In this document: positions 34,862-43,170 of the stretch, piece after piece
How the letters are laid out: each line of letters opens with the position of its first letter
How positions within the stretch are numbered: the stretch's first letter is position 1
NCBI GenBank assembly: GCA_913048175.1
Contig: CAJWVX010000007.1
Coordinates: 1-47,034 of the forward strand
Length of the DNA stretch: 47,034 nucleotides
Direction: 5' to 3'
Origin: an uncultured Flavobacteriales bacterium
GTDB taxonomy: Bacteria > Bacteroidota > Bacteroidia > Flavobacteriales_E > Vicingaceae
Made by a program: the position numbers and the translations under genes
The notes under the pieces: generated by a model
Told to the model about the DNA's origin: nothing
The model's input: the letters and a program-made list of their open reading frames with translations, nothing else
Database searches by the model: none

Positions 34862-36415
34862 ATGGAAGCAATTACGATACTTTGGGCAGATGATGAAATT
34901 GATTTATTGAAACCACATATTTTGTTTTTGGAGGAAAAGGGGTATCGAGTTTTATCCACTCAGAGTGGGGATGAGGCATTAGATGTTTTGGAGGAAGAAA
35001 GAGTAGATATCGTGTTTTTGGATGAGAATATGCCTGGTTTATCGGGCTTAGAAACTCTAGAAATAATGAAAGAAAAATTTCCAAGCTTGCCAGTTATAAT
35101 GATAACTAAAAGTGAGGAAGAGTATATTATGGAAGAAGCGATTGGTGCTAAAATATCTGATTATCTAATTAAGCCAGTCAATCCAAAACAGATATTACTT
35201 TCTGTTAAAAAGAACTTAGATACTACTAGATTGGTTAGTGAAAAAGCGACCTCTAATTACCAAAAAGAGTTCAGAGAAATTGGAATGATGCTGAATGATC
35301 ATTTAGATGAAGTTGAATGGGTGGATCTGTATAAGAAATTGGTTTACTGGGAGTTAGAACTTGATAGGTCTAAGGAGAGTGGGATGGATGAGGTTTTTCA
35401 AATGCAAAAAACAGAAGCAAATGCTCAGTTTGGAAAATTTGTAGAACGCAATTATGTTGATTGGTTAAATCATCCAGAGGATGCTCCAACAATGTCGCAC
35501 AATTTGTTTGCTAAACATGTAATTCCAGAAATTAAAAATGATGATACGCCAGTTTTCTTTATGGTTATTGATAATTTAAGATATGACCAATGGAAAACGT
35601 TAAGATCGATTTTAGTACAGGATTATTGGATTGAAGAAGAGGATGCTTTTTATAGCATATTACCAACAACAACTCAATATTCAAGAAATGCAATTTTTGC
35701 AGGAATGATGCCTTCAGAGATTGAAAGAAGGTATCCAGATAAATGGGTGAATGATGAGGATGAGGGAGGTAGAAATTTAAGCGAGAAATTTTATATCGGA
35801 GAGCAACTTAAAAGAAATGGATTAGACATTAAATTTTCTTACAATAAGGTATTGAATGAGAGCTATGGTAATAAAGTTTTAAGAGAATTGCCAGGAATGT
35901 TTAATAATCCTCTTAATGTAATTGTCTATAATTTTGTAGATATGCTATCCCATGCAAGAACGGATATACAAATTATTAAAGAGTTAGCAAGTGATGAATC
36001 TGCATATCGTTCGGTTGTAAAATCATGGTTTGAACATTCAAGTTTACTTAGTATTTTCAAAGAAATTGCAGCTAGAGGTGGAAAGGTAGTAATTGCAACT
36101 GATCATGGATCAATTAGAGTTAAAGAGCCTTCTAAAATAGTTGGGGATAAAGATGTAAATGCTAACCTTAGATATAAGCAAGGTAAGAGTTTAGATTATA
36201 ATGCTAAAGATGTATTGGCTGTAAAAAATCCTGGAGATATTCATTTGCCAAAAGTAAATGTTAGTCAATCTTTTGTATTTGCCAAGGATGATAAATTCTT
36301 TGCATATCCAAATAACTATAATCATTACGTAAAGTATTATAAAGATACTTTTCAGCATGGTGGAATTTCTTTGGAGGAGATGTTAATCCCTATTGTTAAA
36401 TTAAGCCCAAGATAG
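34862..36415 (+). CDS. porX: T9SS response regulator PorX (receiver plus PglZ domain)
   Basis: 517 residues. Residues 1-120 are a CheY-like receiver: WADDEIDLL (Asp10/Asp11), phospho-acceptor Asp54 in VFLDENMPGLSG and Lys104 in DYLIKPVNP. The rest is a PglZ/alkaline-phosphatase-like domain: FFMVIDNLRYDQW, LPTTTQYSRNAIFAGMMPSE, VVIATDHGSIRV and FQHGGISLEEMLIPIV supply the metal ligands of the fold. PorX works with PorY and a sigma factor (SigP) to control T9SS genes in Porphyromonas. Start ATG 34862 is preceded by a good -7 box in the shared palindrome. tsaE starts at the base after its stop. Confidence 0.96.
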   Translation: MEAITILWADDEIDLLKPHILFLEEKGYRVLSTQSGDEALDVLEEERVDIVFLDENMPGLSGLETLEIMKEKFPSLPVIMITKSEEEYIMEEAIGAKISDYLIKPVNPKQILLSVKKNLDTTRLVSEKATSNYQKEFREIGMMLNDHLDEVEWVDLYKKLVYWELELDRSKESGMDEVFQMQKTEANAQFGKFVERNYVDWLNHPEDAPTMSHNLFAKHVIPEIKNDDTPVFFMVIDNLRYDQWKTLRSILVQDYWIEEEDAFYSILPTTTQYSRNAIFAGMMPSEIERRYPDKWVNDEDEGGRNLSEKFYIGEQLKRNGLDIKFSYNKVLNESYGNKVLRELPGMFNNPLNVIVYNFVDMLSHARTDIQIIKELASDESAYRSVVKSWFEHSSLLSIFKEIAARGGKVVIATDHGSIRVKEPSKIVGDKDVNANLRYKQGKSLDYNAKDVLAVKNPGDIHLPKVNVSQSFVFAKDDKFFAYPNNYNHYVKYYKDTFQHGGISLEEMLIPIVKLSPR

Positions 36416-36829
36416 ATGAGTTATAAGATTAGTTCAGAAGAAGAATTAGTTGGTGTTGCTAAGAATTTGTTGAATTATTTTTCTGACAAAAAAATAATTC
36501 TTTTTTATGGTGAAATGGGGGCAGGTAAAACTACCTTAATTAAATTGTTATGCAAACAGTTAGGTGTAGAGGAGTCAACGAATAGTCCTACCTTTTCTAT
36601 TGTTAACGAATATTTGTCTATTTCTCAAAAATCTATATATCATTTCGATTTTTATCGAATAGAAAAAGAAGAGGAAGTTTTTGATATGGGATATGAAGAT
36701 TATTTTTATAGTGGTAATTTCTGTTTTATTGAATGGCCAGAAAAGATTCCAAATTTATTGCCAGAAGAAGTGGTTAAGGTATCAATAGAATTAGATGATG
36801 ATTATAATAGATTAATTTCTGTTGTTTGA
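36416..36829 (+). CDS. tsaE: tRNA threonylcarbamoyladenosine biosynthesis ATPase TsaE
   Basis: 137 residues, P-loop protein: Walker A GEMGAGKTT (32-40), STNSPTFSIVNEY, HFDFYRIE and FIEWPEKIPNLLPEE, all typical of TsaE. It assists TsaB/TsaD in forming the t6A37 modification of ANN-decoding tRNAs. It starts directly after the porX stop (TAGATG), so it is in the same transcript. The downstream ald gene has its own promoter inside the end of this gene. Confidence 0.95.
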   Translation: MSYKISSEEELVGVAKNLLNYFSDKKIILFYGEMGAGKTTLIKLLCKQLGVEESTNSPTFSIVNEYLSISQKSIYHFDFYRIEKEEEVFDMGYEDYFYSGNFCFIEWPEKIPNLLPEEVVKVSIELDDDYNRLISVV

Positions 36830-36851
36830 TAACGAGTATTTTTTAACTTTG
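36822..36851 (+). promoter_or_regulatory. Promoter of alanine dehydrogenase gene
   Basis: -7 box TAACTTTG (36844-36851) fits TAnnTTTG exactly; TTG at 36822-36824 is 19 bases upstream, the expected -33 spacing. It lies partly in the 3' end of tsaE and about 17 bases before the ATG at 36869, implying a very short leader. Confidence 0.65.
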
Positions 36852-36868
36852 TAGTAAACCTCTATACC

Positions 36869-38083
36869 ATGTCAACATCAGATGATTTACTAAAATCCTT
36901 AGCACAAGGCTTTATGCCTCAGGAAGAAATGCTAGAAGTGGCTCCAAGAAAGAGTAAACTTCAAATAGGAATACCTAAAGAAACATCAATACAAGAAAGA
37001 AGAGTGCCAGTTGTGCCAGATGCAGTTGCAGTTTTGGTAAACAATGGACATGATGTAATTTTAGAGACTGGAGCCGGAGAGGGTTCTAGTTTTAGCGATA
37101 AAGATTATTCTGAAGCTGGAGCAACTGTTGTTTATTCAACAGAAGAAGTTTATAAAGCAAATATGATCTTAAAAGTTGAACCTCCAACTTTACAAGAGAT
37201 AGACTTAATGCAACATGGTCAACTTTTGATTTCTGCATTACAATTGCCAATACAACCAAAGAATTTTTTAAAGAAGTTAATGGCTAAAAAAATCACAGCT
37301 ATTGCTTTTGATTACATAAAAGATCCACAAGGTATGTTGCCAATTGTTAGTGTTATGAGTGAAATTGCTGGTAATACATCTATCTTAATTGCTGCAGAAT
37401 ACTTAAGTAGTTTACATAAAGGACAAGGGCAAATGTTCGGTGGAATATCAGGTGTTTCTCCAACAGAGGTAGTTATTTTAGGTGCGGGTACTGTAGGAGA
37501 GTTTGCCGCAAGATCTGCTTTAGGATTAGGGGCTTCGGTAAAAGTATTTGATAACAGCACTCATAAACTAAGAAGGTTGCAATCTATTTTAGGACAGCGA
37601 GTAGCAACTTCAGTAATTCAGCCAAAAGTTTTAGAGAAAGCATTAAAAACTGCTGATGTAGTTATTGGCGCAATTAGTTCTACTGTTGGTAGAGCTCCAA
37701 TTGTGGTAACTGAAGAGATGGTAAGTCAAATGAAAGACTTTTCTGTAATTGTAGATGTAAGTATTGATAAAGGAGGATGTATTGAAACATCGGAAGTTAC
37801 AAGTCATGATGCACCAATATTTTCTAAGTATGGTGTAATTCATTATTGCGTACCCAATATTGCGTCACGAGTATCAAGAACAGCTTCTTTTGCCTTAAGT
37901 AATGTAATTACACCTACTATTTTAGATACTGGGGAATACGGAGGTTTAGAAACGATGATTAAATCATATATGGGGATTCAAAACGGAGTTTATGTTTATA
38001 AAGGGGTGCTTACAAATAAGTACTTAGCTGAGACATTTAGCTTGCCTTATAAAGATATTAACCTATTATTAATGGCAATGTAA
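36869..38083 (+). CDS. ald: Alanine dehydrogenase (Bacteroidota type)
   Basis: 404 residues, about 30 longer at the N-terminus than Bacillus Ald (STSDDLLKSLAQGFMPQEE), then IGIPKETSIQERRVPVVPDA, substrate-side lysine in ANMILKVEPPT, and the NAD-binding Rossmann motif VVILGAGTVGEFAARSA. The order of the two domains and VPNIASRVSRTASFALSN agree with Ald/PntA family. NAD+-dependent interconversion of alanine and pyruvate is the likely reaction; distant kinship with the transhydrogenase alpha subunit leaves some doubt. The ATG is supported by a good promoter 17 bases upstream. The small membrane protein at 38085 follows after one base. Confidence 0.85.
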   Translation: MSTSDDLLKSLAQGFMPQEEMLEVAPRKSKLQIGIPKETSIQERRVPVVPDAVAVLVNNGHDVILETGAGEGSSFSDKDYSEAGATVVYSTEEVYKANMILKVEPPTLQEIDLMQHGQLLISALQLPIQPKNFLKKLMAKKITAIAFDYIKDPQGMLPIVSVMSEIAGNTSILIAAEYLSSLHKGQGQMFGGISGVSPTEVVILGAGTVGEFAARSALGLGASVKVFDNSTHKLRRLQSILGQRVATSVIQPKVLEKALKTADVVIGAISSTVGRAPIVVTEEMVSQMKDFSVIVDVSIDKGGCIETSEVTSHDAPIFSKYGVIHYCVPNIASRVSRTASFALSNVITPTILDTGEYGGLETMIKSYMGIQNGVYVYKGVLTNKYLAETFSLPYKDINLLLMAM

Positions 38084-38084
38084 A

Positions 38085-38531
38085 ATGGCGGTAGACAAGA
38101 AAAAACTTTTTTATAGATTAAAATTTTACGGACTTGGTTTTGGTATAGGCTGTATTGCTGTTTGGGCAACTCTATATAATGGAAGAGATGAAAGGCCTTC
38201 TTGGATGCCAGAAGGAAGAGTTCTTGAGTTTTTAGAAAGAACCGATATTGCAATAAGTGATGATTTAAAATGCCAGTTAGAATGTGAAGGTATTTCAGAG
38301 AATTTTATGGATAGTACCTTTTGGGCAAATGCAGCTGTAGATTTTGAGAAAAGTGCAACCAAAAGAAAACCTTGTCCGGAACATTATATTGAATCTAAAT
38401 TAAAAGATGGGAGACAGGTTTCTGTTTTTGTTGAGAATTGCGAAACTTGCTTTGATTGTGAAGGCGAAGGTGTTGCTTCTTTAAGGAGTTTTGATAATAT
38501 GACTCAAAAAGATATTGTTTGTGATTGTTAA
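38085..38531 (+). CDS. Cysteine-rich DUF4258-like membrane-anchored protein
   Basis: 148 residues of unknown function. One hydrophobic segment (about 11-29) after basic KKK predicts an N-in anchor with the rest in the periplasm. Nine cysteines lie in KCQLEC, KPCPEH, ENCETCFDCEG (a CxxCxxC run) and a terminal CDC. Length, place after ald and the general plan match DUF4258-type proteins that follow ald in many Bacteroidota, as I recall them; the assignment is moderate. It begins one base after the ald stop. The cysteines could bind metal or form disulfides; which is open. Confidence 0.65.
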   Translation: MAVDKKKLFYRLKFYGLGFGIGCIAVWATLYNGRDERPSWMPEGRVLEFLERTDIAISDDLKCQLECEGISENFMDSTFWANAAVDFEKSATKRKPCPEHYIESKLKDGRQVSVFVENCETCFDCEGEGVASLRSFDNMTQKDIVCDC

Positions 38532-39022
38532 TGAGTTAGTCTATAGAATGTAGGGTAGTAGAAACTTATAAATTTTCAGGTTTGCTCTGAGCTACAATGG
38601 TGTATTTTAATTCATTCTTAAAATCTAAATCATCGATTTTTATGTATTTGTAAATAGTACGGAATTTGATAAATCACTAAATGTATTATTTCTATCAGTT
38701 TGTTTTCGATTTTTTATGATTTATTTCAAAAATACCATTATCTCCTTTCTGAATACGTCCTTTCACACCATTTTATCTCTTGTAGACTCTTACTTCTTTT
38801 CTTGAACCAAATAATCCCAATGCATCATTAAACGCAATTGGATTGTCATTAAAAGTAGCATAAGTACTTTGCCAAGGATACTTGGTTGGATCGGGATTCC
38901 ATCTTCTTCCTAATCTATTACTATATTGCCTTGCAACTTAGTCATAACTAATACCAGTCACTCCTTTTATCTCGTCATCCTTCTCTTGTCCGTTGAACCC
39001 GTAACGGTAATTAAATTAAATT
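38532..39022. other. Gene-free stretch of 490 bases: RHS relic and short flanks
   Basis: The stretch between the DUF4258-like gene and the peptide-binding lipoprotein holds the RHS relic (38566-39012) and nothing else I can support. No tRNA, terminator or strong promoter is seen. Confidence 0.75.
38566..39012 (-). pseudogene. Decayed C-terminal relic of an RHS-repeat core protein
   Basis: On the minus strand, 39012 down to 38773 reads NYRYGFNGQEKDDEIKG, then TGISYD, an in-frame TAA at 38938-38940, then VARQYSNRLGRRWNPDP, KYPWQSTYATFNDNPIAFND and LGLFGSRKEVRVYKR. This is the C-terminal RHS-repeat-associated core motif of Bacteroidota RHS proteins, in which the stop replaces the YGAR segment. 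Beyond another stop at 38773-38775, the same frame gives NGVKGRIQKGDNGIFEINHK; protein-like pieces then continue in two frames (KQTDRNNTFSDLSNSVLFTN, later IDDLDFKNELKYTIVAQSKP) to a stop near 38566, implying at least two frameshifts. There is no start and no upstream RHS sequence; the adjacent lipoprotein gene ends at 39023. Confidence 0.85.
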
Positions 39023-40678
39023 TCACTCAATCTCTACTGTTTTCAGACTCAATAAATTAAGAGGGTTAACTCCTAAATTCTTAATACTCTTTTGTACTAA
39101 TCGTACAGATTCATCATAATACAAAGGAATGATGGGCGCTTCTTCAATTAATATTTGATCCATTTCTCTGTAATAATGATGACGTAAAGAATCATTAGTT
39201 TCAGATTGTGCCATTTCATATAACTTGTCAAAATCAAAGTTTTTAAAGTGGGTGTAGTTTGGTCCGTGTGGTGCAAAGTTTTTACTATAGAAAAGTGCTA
39301 AATAGTTTTCAGCATCTGGATAATCTGCGATCCAAGATTTTCTAAAGAAATTGACTTTAGAACGTGCAATTAATTCATTTAAGGTAATACCAGGATTTAA
39401 ATCAATTTTAATTTTAAATCCAATGTCATTTAGTTGATGCTGAATAAACTCACATAAATCAACGTAGTCTTTAGATGTGTATAACGTGATTTCTGGTAGT
39501 CCTTCTCCGTTAGGAAAACCTGCAGAAAAAAGTAGTTCTTTAGCTTTTTCAGGATTGTAAGAATACCCTTTTACAATACTATCATTAAAGGAGGGTAATC
39601 CTTTAGGAATAAAACCTGCAGTAGCAGGTGTACCGATGTTGTTCCTTAAATAGGTCATCATGTTTTTTTTGTCAAAACCATAGCCAATAGCTTGTCTTAC
39701 TAGTTTTTTTCTTAGCGGACTTTTAGTTACCATATCCAACTCATCATCAACTAAAATACCTAGGTATTCTGTGTTTAACTGAGGGTTCTTCATCATGTTA
39801 AACTGTTCTTGTTGCTCTGGATTTAACTGTCCATCACTAGTGAAAATAGCATCTTTATTATCTCCTTCAGCACCATTAATAAAGTCAATATTCTTAGTCA
39901 AAAACTTTAAGAACTCCATGTCTTTATCTTTAATAAATGTTATTGAAACACCATCAATGTAAGGCAGTTGATTTCCTTTTGTATCGTTTTCAAAATAGTT
40001 TTCATTTTTTAAGAATACCATTTTATTTCCTTCATCCCACATTTTAAATTTAAAAGGACCAGTTCCAATGGGGTTTCTTCTGAAATCATTTTTAAAGTGT
40101 TCTACAACCTCATGAGGAACAACTGAAAAGTACTGCATTGTTAGAATCCCTAAAAATGGTGGGAAAGGATTACTTAAGTAAATGTTAATAGTACTATCAT
40201 TAATAGCTTCAAATGCTTTAAAGTCTCTTTCTTCATCGTAATCGATGTTGTTTAATAACCAAGATCCTGGAGACGCAACATTTTCGTCAATTATTCGATT
40301 AAAACTATAAACGAAATCTTCGGCAACAACTTTTCGGCCTTTACCATCAATAAATAATTCATGATTATGGAAATAAACATCACTTCTTAAGTGAAAGGTA
40401 TAGGTTTTTCCATCTTCAGAAATTTCCCAATTTTTAGCAATACTTGGCAAAATGTTAAGGTTATCATCCATTTGGATTAAACCATTATATAAGTGATTAG
40501 CAGCCCAAATTGTTTCTCTATTTCTACTAAAAGCAGGGTCTAAAGATTTAATTCCTTCAGATTCGTTATACCTAAATATTTTTTTATTCTTAGGATCATC
40601 ATACGCTGTTTTCTCTAAACAAGAAAATAGTGAAGTAGTAACTAATGAAAATAAAATGATTATACGAAGATTGGTCAT
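39023..40678 (-). CDS. Peptide-binding lipoprotein (SBP_bac_5, OppA/DppA-like)
   Basis: 551 residues. Signal peptide with lipobox LFSC (Cys about 20) makes it a lipoprotein. The body is a class II extracellular solute-binding protein: LDPAFSRNRETIWAANHLYN, NWEISEDGKTYTFHLRSDVYFHN, RNPIGTGPFKFKMWDEGNKM and YNPEKAKELLFSAGFPNGEG are the hallmarks of SBP family 5. It delivers oligopeptides (or heme, nickel in relatives) to an ABC importer such as OppBCDF; an OppC-like permease lies at 3940-5175, but not adjacent. It stands alone, between GtrA and the RHS relic. Confidence 0.93.
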   Translation of the reverse strand: MTNLRIIILFSLVTTSLFSCLEKTAYDDPKNKKIFRYNESEGIKSLDPAFSRNRETIWAANHLYNGLIQMDDNLNILPSIAKNWEISEDGKTYTFHLRSDVYFHNHELFIDGKGRKVVAEDFVYSFNRIIDENVASPGSWLLNNIDYDEERDFKAFEAINDSTINIYLSNPFPPFLGILTMQYFSVVPHEVVEHFKNDFRRNPIGTGPFKFKMWDEGNKMVFLKNENYFENDTKGNQLPYIDGVSITFIKDKDMEFLKFLTKNIDFINGAEGDNKDAIFTSDGQLNPEQQEQFNMMKNPQLNTEYLGILVDDELDMVTKSPLRKKLVRQAIGYGFDKKNMMTYLRNNIGTPATAGFIPKGLPSFNDSIVKGYSYNPEKAKELLFSAGFPNGEGLPEITLYTSKDYVDLCEFIQHQLNDIGFKIKIDLNPGITLNELIARSKVNFFRKSWIADYPDAENYLALFYSKNFAPHGPNYTHFKNFDFDKLYEMAQSETNDSLRHHYYREMDQILIEEAPIIPLYYDESVRLVQKSIKNLGVNPLNLLSLKTVEIE

Positions 40679-40779
40679 AACTCTAATTTTAGTTATGTAA
40701 TAATAAGTAAACGTTTGTAGTATTATAACTGAGGTGAAACGTTTTTGTCAACACGTTTCTGTTAAAGGAATAATTTGAT

Positions 40780-41175
40780 TTATTTCTTGAAAACAAAATA
40801 TCGCATCAAGATAAAATTGTATCCCCAGCCAATTAATATTGCTGTTACAAATTTTGATAGTTTATAATCTAAACTTAAGAAATCTGTAATTAAATAGACA
40901 AATAAAGTATTTAGAATTAGACTTCCAATGGAAACCAAAACGTATTTATATAACTGATTTTTTAAACTGTTTTTTGAGCCAGTAAAAGCCCAATAACTTG
41001 AAAAAATAAAATTAGCTATAGTGCCCATTAAAGCTCCAGTTGATGTTGAAAAAACATACCATAATCCAGCAACTTCTGTTAGAAAAATTAGTGTTCCGAA
41101 ATCAATTAAAGTAGCTAAAAAACTTGCTGTTTGATGGCGAAGAAAAGAATATATCCAGAAATCTTTTTTAGCCAT
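40780..41175 (-). CDS. GtrA-family small membrane protein
   Basis: 131 residues, four membrane helices, RHQTASFLATLIDFGTLIFL at the start and SLDYKLSKFVTAILIGWGYNFILMRYFVF at the end, the GtrA (PF04138) plan. GtrA proteins are thought to flip or assist transfer of undecaprenyl-linked sugars; in the present setting, downstream of an inositol-lipid set, it may act on a glycosylated or phosphorylated lipid, but that is inference. Its start overlaps the PgpA-like gene by eight bases, so it belongs to that operon. Confidence 0.9.
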   Translation of the reverse strand: MAKKDFWIYSFLRHQTASFLATLIDFGTLIFLTEVAGLWYVFSTSTGALMGTIANFIFSSYWAFTGSKNSLKNQLYKYVLVSIGSLILNTLFVYLITDFLSLDYKLSKFVTAILIGWGYNFILMRYFVFKK

Positions 41176-41653
41176 TAAAATAGAATTTGGCTAGCAGTGC
41201 TAGTATAATTTGTAAAGTAATATTAGAATAAATACCCGCTAGCATATCATCTGCCATGACACCTAAACCTCCGTTTAAAGCTTCTAGTTTTCTTATACCT
41301 AAAGGTTTTGCTATATCGAAATACCGAAATAAGCCGAAAGCTAATAAAACATTAAAAAAAGAAAAAGGAACAAACATCATTGCTATCCATACCCCAATTA
41401 CTTCATCTAAAACTACTTTTGATGGGTCTTTTCCCCATTCATCCTCTAATTTATCAGTAGCAATAATTCCTAAAACAGTTGTAATTAGAATTAAACCAAT
41501 AAATAAAACAGGAGTATCCGTAGTAGATATTATGTTGTACTTTTCAAATAACCAAAGAGCAATGCAACCAACAATAGCTCCAGCTGTTCCTGGGGCAAAA
41601 GGAGAATATCCTGCACCTAATGCTGTTGCGGTTAATTTGTAAATGAATTTCAT
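41168..41653 (-). CDS. PgpA-like phosphatase, probable phosphatidylinositol-phosphate phosphatase
   Basis: 161 residues, PgpA family: GYSPFAPGTAGAIVGC near the start, KVVLDEVIGVWIAM and the helix DIAKPLGIRKLEALNGGLGVMADDMLAG, with conserved acidic metal ligands. E. coli PgpA dephosphorylates phosphatidylglycerophosphate. Because the operon contains inositol-phosphate synthase and a CDP-alcohol transferase, and the homologous Bacteroides gene acts on phosphatidylinositol phosphate, that is the preferred role here. It follows the ino1 terminator by only about 15 bases, so may be transcribed by read-through or from its own promoter. Confidence 0.88.
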   Translation of the reverse strand: MKFIYKLTATALGAGYSPFAPGTAGAIVGCIALWLFEKYNIISTTDTPVLFIGLILITTVLGIIATDKLEDEWGKDPSKVVLDEVIGVWIAMMFVPFSFFNVLLAFGLFRYFDIAKPLGIRKLEALNGGLGVMADDMLAGIYSNITLQIILALLAKFYFNG

Positions 41654-41659
41654 TAGTGC

Positions 41660-41702
41660 AAAAATAAAAAAAAGCTGTTAATCTTTATGATTAACAGCTT
41701 TT
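41660..41702 (-). terminator. Terminator after ino1
   Basis: A 14-bp perfect stem, arms 41670-41683 and 41689-41702 (core AAAAGCTGTTAATC), with loop TTTAT. On the minus strand a T-rich run follows (complement of 41660-41670). It is placed just after the ino1 stop and before the PgpA-like gene, so it may attenuate expression of the last two genes of the set. Confidence 0.88.
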
Positions 41703-41724
41703 AAAAATAGAATAAATTAGAAGT

Positions 41725-43053
41725 TTAAGCGTTAACTTTTACTTCCTCTTCGTAATCTTGACCTAAATGCGTAATTAAATCCTCACCTTGTAAGTGACGT
41801 AACGTATTTTTTAATTTCATCTCTTGTTTAAAGATATCATGTAATGGTTGCATGTCTTTAGTAGGAGTCTGTGGTGCTTTAAAATAGAAAGATAACCATT
41901 CTTGAATTCCGCCCATATTTGCTCTAGAAGCTAAATCTAAAAATATTGCTAAATCTAAAACAAGTGGTGCAGCCAAAATAGAATCTTTACATAAGAAATC
42001 TACTTTAATTTGCATTTTATAACCTAACCACCCAAAGATATCTATGTTATCCCAACCTTCTTTATTATCACCATGTGGTGGATAATAATTGATTCTTACC
42101 TTGTGGTATAAATCTTTATATAAATCTGGATTTTTTTCCGGTTCTAAGATACTGTCTAATACACTTAATTTAGACATCTCTTTAGTTTTGAAACTTGCAG
42201 GATCATCTAAAACTTCACCATCTCTGTTTCCTAATATATTAGTAGAAAACCATCCAGCAATACCTAAAGATCTTGTTTTTAATCCTGGTGCTAAAATCGT
42301 TTTCATTAACGTTTGTCCAGTTTTAAAATCTTTACCACAAATTGGTACGTTTTGTTGTTTTGCTAACTCAATTAAAGCAGGAATATCTGCTGATAAGTTA
42401 GGAGCTCCATTTGCGTATGGCACACCTTCCATAATTGCAGCATATGCATATAACATACTTGATGGAATGTTTTCATCATTGTTACGCATTCCTTCTTCTA
42501 AACTTTCAATTGTTTGGTGAACATCAGATTCTACAATATAAATCTCAGTAGATCCACACCAAACCATTACCAATCTATCACAATTATTAGTTGCTTTAAA
42601 GTCTCTAATATCTTGTCTTAGCATTTCTGCTAATTCCATTTTAGTAGCAGCTTCCTTTTTATAAGTTCCTTCTAATTTGGTAACATATTTTTTGTCAAAA
42701 ACAGCTTTCATTGGTTTGATAGCTTCCAATTCTGGCTTTAATTGCTCTAACAAGTATCGGTCTAAAACACCTGCATGTTTAGCTGATTCGTAAACATTCT
42801 CTTCGAAAACATCCCACCCACCAAAAGCAACTTTATTAAGGTCAGCCAAAGGAATAAAATCTTTAATTAATGGAGTATTGTTTTCAGTTCTTTTACCTAT
42901 ACGTATAGTTCCCATTTGAGAAGTAGATCCGATTGGTTTAGAGATCCCTTTGTTTACAGCATAAACTCCAGCAATAAGAGTTGTTGCAACTGCACCCATT
43001 CCAGGTAATAAAATTCCTAACTTTCCGTCAGCACTAGCTATATTTTGACTCAT
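41725..43053 (-). CDS. ino1: myo-Inositol-1-phosphate (inositol-3-phosphate) synthase
   Basis: 442 residues. Converts glucose 6-phosphate to myo-inositol phosphate with NAD+ as cofactor. Seen: LGILLPGMGAVATTLIAG (NAD fold), DLNKVAFGGWDVFEENVYESA, GKDFKTGQTLMKTILAPGLK, WFSTNILGNRDGEVLDDP and the C-terminal catalytic lysine/asparagine region KVDFLCKDSILAAPLVLDLA. The family includes archaeal, bacterial and eukaryotic Ino1. A -7 box (TATATTTG, complement of 43086-43093) precedes the ATG, and a strong terminator follows. Confidence 0.95.
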   Translation of the reverse strand: MSQNIASADGKLGILLPGMGAVATTLIAGVYAVNKGISKPIGSTSQMGTIRIGKRTENNTPLIKDFIPLADLNKVAFGGWDVFEENVYESAKHAGVLDRYLLEQLKPELEAIKPMKAVFDKKYVTKLEGTYKKEAATKMELAEMLRQDIRDFKATNNCDRLVMVWCGSTEIYIVESDVHQTIESLEEGMRNNDENIPSSMLYAYAAIMEGVPYANGAPNLSADIPALIELAKQQNVPICGKDFKTGQTLMKTILAPGLKTRSLGIAGWFSTNILGNRDGEVLDDPASFKTKEMSKLSVLDSILEPEKNPDLYKDLYHKVRINYYPPHGDNKEGWDNIDIFGWLGYKMQIKVDFLCKDSILAAPLVLDLAIFLDLASRANMGGIQEWLSFYFKAPQTPTKDMQPLHDIFKQEMKLKNTLRHLQGEDLITHLGQDYEEEVKVNA

Positions 43054-43085
43054 ATTTTGTTTTTTTTAATTGAAATTTGAGACGG

Positions 43086-43093
43086 CAAATATA
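43086..43093 (-). promoter_or_regulatory. -7 element of ino1
   Basis: On the minus strand TATATTTG matches TAnnTTTG exactly, about 33 bases before the ino1 ATG at 43053. No -33 TTG at standard spacing was found. It would allow ino1 to be expressed apart from the two upstream genes. Confidence 0.5.
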
Positions 43094-43170
43094 ATAATAA
43101 CTAATGGTTCTTAACCAGAATGTTATAACTATTAATGTTAAGAAATTAAAGAGTGTTGAAAGGCTGTTAG

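Noticed and set aside
34862-36415. PglZ domain as a sign of a BREX phage-defence locus
   Set aside because: The protein begins with a complete response-regulator receiver domain, matches PorX throughout, and no brx genes surround it.
38566-39012. A living RHS toxin with immunity gene
   Set aside because: Stops, frameshifts and absence of the RHS body exclude function, and neither neighbour looks like an immunity protein.
38532-39022. A new small gene or regulatory RNA in the 490-base gap
   Set aside because: No open frame, start or terminator supports it, while RHS-core homology explains most of the bases.
43108-43144. Inverted repeat TTCTTAAC / GTTAAGAA before ino1
   Set aside because: Eight-base arms with a 21-base spacer in very AT-rich sequence are likely by chance.
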